Shown here one piece after another: positions 56,188-64,000 of a DNA stretch of 64,000 nucleotides (positions within the stretch are counted from its first letter, which is position 1; the number at the start of each line of letters is the position of its first letter). The stretch is from Tamarix chinensis. Taxonomy: Eukaryota; Streptophyta; Magnoliopsida; Caryophyllales; Tamaricaceae. Made by a program: the position numbers and the translations under genes. The stretch is from positions 66,019,245-66,083,244 of the forward strand of contig CM060175.1 in assembly GCA_030549775.1 (NCBI GenBank). Direction: 5' to 3'. The notes beneath the pieces are model-generated. The model searched no databases. It had not been told where the DNA came from and worked only from the letters and a program-made list of their open reading frames with translations.

Positions 56188-59100
56188 TGTTACATTCCCT
56201 TCTCAGTGCTACATAACCTTCATTTATAATCCTAGGTTGTATTATATATATTCTCTCATCCTAACTCTTACCTAAATGGTAATGTGAGTCTCAACCCTAA
56301 ACAATGGCTAGCTATTGGCCCACGACATTAACTGCAACGTACTCTAGTTGAGAGTCATAGCCTTACAAATTGTTCTTTGCTCACACACAAATATAGTATT
56401 AGTACGGTAAATTATTGGTAAAACAAACTACCTAAAATACGGTGAGGGATCATGGTGCACATTGAAGTCACATATTGGTATAATGATAAGTATATTAACA
56501 TGGTATAACACTCAAGCTCATGATAGTAATACACAAGGCATACTTGCAAGGAAATCATGGAAAAATAATCATACAAATCATGCATTAGAATCACATAGCA
56601 GAAACCATGTTATAAATCATCCTTTAGTGACCATATATTTTTTAGTTATTAAGATAATATGTTCAACCACACCCAGTTCTCTACCATGAACAAAATTTAT
56701 GACAACAAACACGCAAAATAGGATACCACAACCACTACAAGAGGTTAAGATACATCGAAGGGGTTATTCTCCAAGAATGTCACACCCACGGCCCACCACT
56801 CATCCAATACACTTACCATAAGCGATAACACAAAATGGGATACCGTACCTATCACACAGGGTTAGAGTATATCAAGGGGGATTGTACTAAGATACCTCAC
56901 CCACCACACCTTGAATGACTCCACTGTGAGGGATAAAAAGTTAAGATACTACATTTGCCTAGGTAATGGAAAATATAAAATCTTGAGGCTTGTACTGGAA
57001 TACCTCATCTACTTATACCAGACACTGATGGCATACCAACCTACCACAATATAATCCTATACCTTACAGATATGTGCATACTCACTACCAACCACAACCT
57101 TGCAAAGAAGGAAATAGGTATCCAATGAAAAAGATAAAAACACAAGGTAACCCATCCACTAACTCTCACCTAGCCATCTTGAGAGTCGGAGAAAAAGACT
57201 TGAATGAAATATTAATACATTATTATTAATTGCCAGTGATATCAAAATTACAGTTTAATTCCATTAATACCCAATTAGGTATTTCCAAGTAATAACACAA
57301 AACACAACACAAGGCATATCAACCATCAATTAGGTGTTTAGAGGTGACACCAAACTTAACCAAATCAAGGACCAAATATCATCATTTTAATCCATATTAA
57401 ATTTAGATTAAAAATGGTTGAAATTGTGATTAAAATGTTGTAATTATCTAGGAATATTAGCATAGGAGGCCCAACAAAAGAATATTACATATCAAATAAA
57501 CACCAAAAAAATAATATTACATATCAAACAAACATGGTAAAAATAGACAGACCAGTAGATTGGTCCCTATGACCTATTGACTTTTCTAGTCATACCAACC
57601 TTAGAAGAAAATAAAACTAGCAAACTAGTCGACTAGTTGGTCCCACCAATAGACAGTTCATAGAAAACCAATCTATGCGTTTGATCCCACAAAGCAAATA
57701 CCAAAGAACTCTAGTTACAAGGCCCAAATTGGTTGACTATTTATGGAAATCAATCGAGTAGTTTATCAAACCAATTGACTATTCTTGCAACTGGCCAATC
57801 AAAATTTCTAAATTGAGCTACTGGTCTAGATGAAGCAATATCCATACCAGCAAGCCACTTAGCAAAAATTTACCCAACTTTACCATATTAATCCTAGCAT
57901 AGTTCTATGTCATAAAACATGTAAAAATATATGCAACACACATAGATTCACACAAACATATAGTATAATCAAACTTAACAGGATCATGCTCAGAAATACC
58001 AAAATCAGGGATAACAATAAAGAACTCAAAACATGCTTAACTTCAAAGATGGAAACGTTACCATATGATTAAATCCAACACTTTAACTAAGTCATGCACA
58101 ACACAGAAAATACATAAAGAATATGAAATTATAACAAACAATAAGAGACCTTATTCATGTTAGAGATAAGATTGTCTTTCCTTCCAACAAATCTCCTTAC
58201 ACAAAGTACGTCTAACTTGATAGTTGTCTACAAAAACCTTGATTCCTAAGAGAGTCAATAATCAAAACAATTAAAAACTCTTTTTCCCATAATTAATAAA
58301 ACAAAATCAGAAGAAGAAGAAAAATTCCATAACCCAACATTTCTTCAAAACAGAATCCCAAGGGGAAAGAAGTTAATATCTTCAATCTTTTTCAAAACCT
58401 TAATATTTTCTTACTTAAGAGAAACATGGGAGACTTAAAAATAAGATTAGGAGAAGAGAGAAGATATAATAGTTCAACCAAAGGATAAGGAACAAGAGGC
58501 AAGCCTTTATTTTTCTCAACAGAGAATAAAAAGAAAGAAAAGTGGAGAATGGCCAACACTTGAAAATTTTTCACAAAGGAAAAAATGATAGAGTTAGCAA
58601 ATGTCTATGATAGGGAGTGAATTGAATAAGGAATGGTGTGTATAGGGGATAGTGTTGGTCGACACACATAAGTGTGAGAGAGAGAAAAGTCTGACTTGGG
58701 TTAAACATGGGCAACTATGGTGTAAGTAAAACACATGATAAGGTAAGGGAGGTAGAGTGTGACTAGGGAGAGGCATGATAGAGGTTTGATAAGTCAGCGA
58801 ACAAGTGTACAAAGTCAACATGCATCCATGTATACCAAAAGAGAAAGGAAATGAAGGATAATAGAGATAAGGTGAGAAATACCTCAAAAGTGCTTTTGAG
58901 AAATATTAGCTAAATAAAATCTTAAAATAATCTAAATAATGTAAAAATAATCCCAAAGTAGTAAAATATGCTTATTGGCACAAATAGATTCTAATTAGAA
59001 GTTTTCATAAATAATAGAAAGGAATTATCAAAATTAGAAAAGAACCTAAAATTGCAAGACAACCAGTTGATTGGTTTGAGCAAAGTAGTTGACTAGTTTA

Positions 59101-59283
59101 TCAAAATATAAAATTATCAGTTCATAGCACATTGGGTGATCAGTTAGGGAAACAATATGATTGGTGCACCAAAAATTTATAAATTGATTAAAATTTCAAG
59201 TCCTTACAAAAATCAAAACTCATTTATTTTATATCAACATAATTTTAAATACAATTTGAAGGATTTTAGGATCGGGTGTTTCA
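56188..59283 (-). mobile_element. Probable large LTR (F), about 3.1 kb
   Basis: The right end reads GGATCGGGTGTTTCA, like the ends of the giant-LTR family, and the left end may be TGTTACATTCCC at 56188. There are two or more tandem units of about 135 bp near 56700-57000 (AAATAGGATACC, AAATGGGATACC), and repeats of the AACTAGTCGACTAGTTGG type at 57545-57830 and 59060-59165. A C/T-rich block lies on the minus strand at 58600-58890. No coding. The flanks do not show a matching duplication (AATCT versus TAGAT), so borders are uncertain. Confidence 0.4.
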
Positions 59284-60430
59284 TAGATTAGGGATAACGA
59301 TTATACCTTATGTGTAATATGCCATCAGATCATATACAGTTCCCCATATAATAGGAAATTAAATTGACACATAACACAATATATTCATAGCTAGTATAAT
59401 GTGTAGAGAGATAGGAAATGTTGCTTAAGATCATTAGCATGTTGTATGTTTGGAGATGAGAGTGACTAGGTTCAAATCCCTATAAAGTTATACCACAAGG
59501 TTCAAGCAAGGCACTCACTTTATGAGAGTGGTGTACAATATATAACAATTGATCAATTCTTTCATAATATCACTCACTAGGAAGGGCATGCTCTACATGA
59601 AAATTGGGTAGAAATGTCAAATATTGGTCATGTTATTACCAATTAATATAATGTTCTATTAGTAATCTTGTATCAAGCTAGCACTTCATTTTTTTTGCCA
59701 TTAATGACACAACATGATAAGTAGGATCCTAGAAATGAAGTAAGCATATGTTTCTTGATGGAGTATGCACGCTACATATTGGTATGTAATTATTTATATC
59801 TTATTCCACTATTAATATCAAATTCTACAATTTTCTTATAATAAATTGTTCTGTAGCCACGACTCTTAGAAAAAAATTTATACCACTAGTGCAAGTTGTA
59901 TGGCATGTATTAATGATAGTGGTACCTTAGCATGTATGACACCATATCAATCAAGGTTTGAACTATAATTAAGGTTATTTAATGAAGATACACATCCAAA
60001 AGAGCCACTTCCTTTATCTTCATGCATACACCAATGAGGACTAGAAATCTTGTAGCTTTTCATTATATTATTTACATTTATATTTTTATTGACCTTATGT
60101 TAAATCACATATCTAGAAAAAATTTAAGCATTTTGATTCGATCTAATTGTTTAGTGTTAAGTGTAGGTTATGTTAAGTTAGGTGGAGTGGTATCACATGT
60201 TATATTGAAGTATTTTAGCAATAATACTTCTTTAACTCCATTTTGATTGTTACACATGCTACACTTCCTAGAGTTTTAATTTTAGATAGGTATTTGTAGG
60301 TCATATATCAACCATTTCAATTACATCGATGATAATTCCATGCCCACTTTGTAAATCTTGTAAGCGTGATAATATATAAGTGTTTGAGAACATTAGAAAA
60401 AAATAAGTATCGTATATATTAAATCACACT
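59284..60430. other. Spacer downstream of PMD remnant (copy 2)
   Basis: AT-rich; no gene. AAGAGCCACTTCCTTTATCT near 60000 resembles a sequence in 145-190 beyond PMD copy 0, so the first part of the PMD-bearing element probably extends here. Confidence 0.3.
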
Positions 60431-62200
60431 ACATAAAAAAACATAACAAATGAGGCACTATGACCAAACCTACCCTTAAGTCCATACCCACGTCCATGTC
60501 CTTACTCATGGATAGAAACACCTAAATTATGTAAAATTTTTACAAGCATCACGTGTTGTTTCCCATAACCTAAAGCTCACTCACCCCTTTGATATATATG
60601 AGAGAGATATTTTGTTGCATCATCAAGACATCTTTCAACTGTTATCTATTCTTCCTTGTTACATCGCACAACCGACAGTTGCTCTATCGTTGGAAGCAAG
60701 TAACTATGAGACACTTAAATATACCAATCCATGTACTTAGAACCTATATCCCATGGATCCATTACTGGTTGTCCAAAAATACATGGGTTTTGTATATACT
60801 CAAGCCTTACACTCCATTGGGAAAACATGTGTTAGTAATGAACTTTATATTTTCTTGTGTCACTTCCTCTATGTGTTTTCCCCATCTATCTAATAAGCTC
60901 ATTGGGGATTTCTTATGTAAAACCAAACTGATGAGTGACTCATTGTGGAACACATGGTTCTACTACATCCATCGAATGTAAAAAACTGTGGAATAATGTC
61001 ATATGACGGTTACTTGTAAATTTACAACCTCTATACAGATCAAATACGACTTGTAGCAAAAGAAGTAAACTAAATAATAATATCACTATAGTAAACTTAA
61101 TACATTTGAGTAAACCTTTCTCACTGGCATAGCATCAATCGCCCTCGGATAGTATTCGAGCATACAAATGCTCGTGTTGAAAGGTCTCTCACACCACCAT
61201 CTTCAACAATGAGGTGTGTGGGGATCCTAATCACTCTAAATAATACCAAATCCTATAAAGTTTTCATATGTCCACATATGTTATAATATATATACATTAA
61301 CTACAATTATATAATCTAAGAGGGTACTATATAGATGATAGATAGTTAGTAGTAAAAGAGTTGCACATCCAGATATCTAATGAGCTCAAGCTCTATACAA
61401 TACTGACCTATCTATATAAAATAACAAGTGCAGCCACTCCTCGTGTATAGTTTTTGAAGACCATGAGATCTTAGAGAAATAAGATCTCGTACAAGGCTAA
61501 CTTGATCATATGACTTATCAACAAATAATGACAAGCCCAACAACTATAATAGATACCATAATATATACACAATCACTTTAATAGCATGGGTTACCTCATC
61601 CGATACACATAGATCTTGAAGAAACTTGAATGTCAGTCCACCTCCTATAATCATATTGATTTTATCCTCCTAGAGTCCTATTCCATACCAAATAGGTTGA
61701 CTAATACATATATCTCTTACAAGAGAGAGTTATCCTTATTATCTGTATACAGTAAATGACCATCAACATTTAACCCATCTAAGAGAGTTATTATCATCTC
61801 ACCCCATGACATATGGAAACTGTTAGTGCACGGGTTCCATCTCTTAACAAAGGTAGCTATAAGTGGCTAATCTACGTACAAAAATGAGTTGAAAAGGATA
61901 TGTTCTAGTTTGATACCACAAATGAGAGTGAAACAATAATGATCAATGGTACTAACTCTTACGTATATTTCCTTGTCAGTATGATCCCTCAAAACCTCAC
62001 GATCCTAAACAATAAAATAAACAAAAATAATAAAATATGATCATTAACAAACAAAAAAATGAACTTACAAACTCCTAAATTTACCATTTCAAAGCATATC
62101 TTCAACGCTATATGACCACCAAATATTAGGATAAAACTAGGGATGTTTGGACCTCCTACACATAGTCCAAGCAAGTGCTAATTATGTTTCATGTGTATGC
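60431..62200 (-). pseudogene. Plant mobile domain (PMD) remnant (copy 2)
   Basis: On the minus strand from about 61960: VERWNPCTNSFHMSWGEMII (as TFVKRWNPC...) near 61850-61790, followed by TLLDGLNVDGHLL, the PMD N-terminal motif. RPFNTSICMLEYYPRAIDAM near 61180-61120 is the R..LD segment. VEPCVPQ, stop, VTHQFGFT near 60950-60905 is the C-terminal signature shared with the copies at 0.9 and 9.4 kb. A Gly/Arg-rich tail lies near 60500-60475. Stops and frame changes are common. Gene order and motifs match copy 1, in opposite orientation; some breaks may be introns. No transposase was found next to it within the window. Confidence 0.65.
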
Positions 62201-63105
62201 TTCACATTTTTTACTTACATCATCATTACCCCCATCATCACTTTCATTCTCATCTATTGGCGTTGGATAATGTACATGGGTTGCAAGGATGGTTGAGCCA
62301 TGGGGGCTAAGAATCATGGACTATTGAAGGATGACTAACCCAATGTAAAACTTTACCTACGACATGATTTAGAACTATCATCAACAGCTGTAGGATCTAC
62401 TGATGATGACTAACTTTTGTGAGTTGATGAAGATAGGTGCATCAACTATAAAAGGATGGTTGGCCTATGTAGTCTGTGAATGTCGGCATCTTAAGTGTCT
62501 CATGATAATCAAGAATAGATTGTTATGGATCTTCATCGTGGAATTGTACTAGAGCTACTTCTTCTTGCAGAGCTTGTACATGACCTTGTCTAAGTGCCTG
62601 TTGCGTACATTTTTTGCTACATCATATTCCTCTTATGAGGTTTTTTATACCATTCGTTAAACGCTGCATCGAAGCTTATTCTGGTGCTTGTTCTTCTTTA
62701 GTTATGTGCTACATAGAATTAGTAACTCCACTTCCCTCAGCTATATCCTATGCTTTTCCTTGTATATGGATCCTCTGAAATATAATTAATATATGGTATT
62801 AGCACCTACATTAGCCATGTCTTATGATACAAATGTATAAATATAAAATTAATAATGTATTCATAATTTAATAATTCAAAAGATAATGCTTGATATAAAT
62901 GCTTACTTCTTGGGATATTGGCTTTAATAAGTAGACTAGGACACATGTTCCATTCTAAAGAGGTAGATTAGCCAGAGGAGCTTAAGCCTACTCAATGCAT
63001 TCATTGTTTGGTTTCCAAATAAAAGGTTACCTATTTTGAATAAATTATTAGAAAAGATTCCATAAAGATGATAACAAATGCTAGAAAGAAGGACAAAACT
63101 ATAAG
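62201..63105. other. Spacer upstream of PMD copy 2
   Basis: No domain recognised. It may contain decayed 5' parts or introns of the PMD element. Confidence 0.3.
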
Positions 63106-63345
63106 GTATAATAAGCCGCTTAGTACCACTTCAAATTAAATTAACACCAAGGACCATAGCGACATGAGCTACTAACGCTGTAAGGGTAATGTCAATGCGA
63201 GATACCGACACTAGAAGACCAAAGTAGCATGAGTTACCAACGTTAGAAGGCCAAAGTAGCATGATCTACTCACACTAGTAATCTATAGTAGCGTTAGCTA
63301 CTACCGTTGGTGTTCATTAACTGTGTTTATGTGTGCCATAACCAT
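63106..63345. repeat. Short-period repeat beyond PMD copy 2
   Basis: Units of about 33-45 bp with GTAGCATGAGTTACCAACG, GTAGCATGATCTACTCACA and GACATGAGCTACTAACGC, separated by TAGAAGGCCAAA or similar. Each unit contains a short inverted repeat (GTAGC...GCTAC type). Its position upstream of the PMD gene parallels 2466-2670 beside PMD copy 1, although the words differ. Confidence 0.5.
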
Positions 63346-64000
63346 GGGTCGATAATAATATGAAACGTATTTAAAAGAACAAATTTGGAAGAACAAATGC
63401 TATAAAAAAAACAAAGAACATATCAAAAAAATAAAGAAAAATGCCACAACTATTACCTTGGTTTTGGTTGGAGACAGATCTGACTGAAATTTTGATGAAG
63501 AATTAGGGAAAGAGAATTGTAAGTTAGATCGGAGAGAAGAAAATGAGTAGAGAAAAAAAAAATGTACGTTAGGTGGTTGTATTTGTAAGGGTAATAATTG
63601 ACAGGATATTATTGATGCAATATCCTTCGTCCATGGTTTTCAATATAAGGTCAGCATGAAATTTTTCATGCAATGTTAGCGTTGAAGTGTGAGATGTTCA
63701 CACATCGTTGCATATTCGGATTTACGCTCAATGAAGGTTCCATCGTGTGAAAGACTAACACAACAACGTTAGACACTTAGACCCTTGCCTAACTGTGCAT
63801 AGATGATTTAAAATAATTTATTTTTGAGAAAATATGCTATAATTCATTTATAAGTAAACGAAGGATTCATGTATAATTATACGACCCAAAATTTTTATAT
63901 AGTAATTATCTTGTTTTCCAAATAACTCTCCCCAACTTTGAAAGCACCTTCGCATTGACACAATTAACTAGTAATAATAATATTTAACGTGCCTTCGATA
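63346..64000. other. Right edge of window
   Basis: AT-rich sequence with short inverted words (GAGATGTTCACACATC, GTTAGCGTTGAAG) near 63670-63710 but no gene. Confidence 0.3.

Noticed and set aside
59405..59500. Possible tRNA gene or SINE with a perfect B box GGTTCAAATCC
   Set aside because: No cloverleaf, no convincing A box at the right distance and no tail or duplication.

Overview
This is plant nuclear DNA, most likely from a eudicot: AT-rich, intron-containing, and filled with nested transposable elements. The evidence is plant-type Ty1/copia and Ty3/gypsy remnants with initiator-Met tRNA primer sites, an L1-type LINE, hAT and PIF-like MITEs, a tRNA-like SINE, MULE transposase debris, plant mobile domain (PMD) sequences and a degenerate CCCTAAA array. 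No intact host gene was found. The only host-type gene recognised is a decayed 2-oxoglutarate-dependent dioxygenase (29660-30358) without its first exon. The species cannot be told from the sequence.

Layout. 1-12.9 kb: a PMD remnant on the minus strand (430-1000), then a probable MULE/PMD composite with short-period repeats at both ends (2466-2670, 12661-12920), a telomere-like array, a PMD gene on the plus strand and a transposase on the minus strand. The PMD gene is split by a 4.8 kb solo LTR (LTR-A, 4415-9262). 12.9-16.8 kb: AT-rich, with a degenerate minisatellite. 16.8-21.8 kb: a structurally complete Ty1/copia element on the minus strand with 173-bp LTRs, PBS, PPT and target duplication, disabled by stops and frameshifts. 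21.8-31.4 kb: AT-rich spacer, a hAT MITE with a perfect 8-bp duplication, the dioxygenase pseudogene and a PIF/Harbinger-like MITE. 31.4-35.0 kb: a 441-bp miniature copia derivative, a gypsy integrase remnant and dispersed repeats. 35.0-39.5 kb: solo LTR-B inserted in the inverted repeat of a MITE. 40.2-49.3 kb: one LINE cut into four pieces by LTR-C, an 855-bp solo LTR and an unclassified 2-kb insertion. 49.3-56.2 kb: LTR fragments, a truncated copia element (PBS, leader carrying a hAT MITE and a SINE, gag) that abruptly joins the 3' half of a gypsy chromovirus. 56.2-64 kb: a probable 3-kb LTR, a third PMD remnant on the minus strand and flanking repeats.

How it fits together. LTR-A, -B and -C (4.85, 4.05 and 3.43 kb) are one family of giant solo LTRs. 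Each has TG...CA ends and 5-bp flanking duplications (one perfect, two with one mismatch). Each carries a TATA-like promoter that sets the orientation, (AAT)n tracts, an ACCGGT-containing minisatellite and a nearly invariant 54-bp module predicted to fold into three hairpins. That module is the most interesting signal in the window. The nesting gives a relative order: LINE, MITE and MULE/PMD came first, then solo LTRs inside them; the copia leader was later hit by a hAT MITE and a SINE.

Limits: everything was read by eye. Family names below superfamily level, identity levels and ages are estimates, and boundaries without a matching duplication are approximate.
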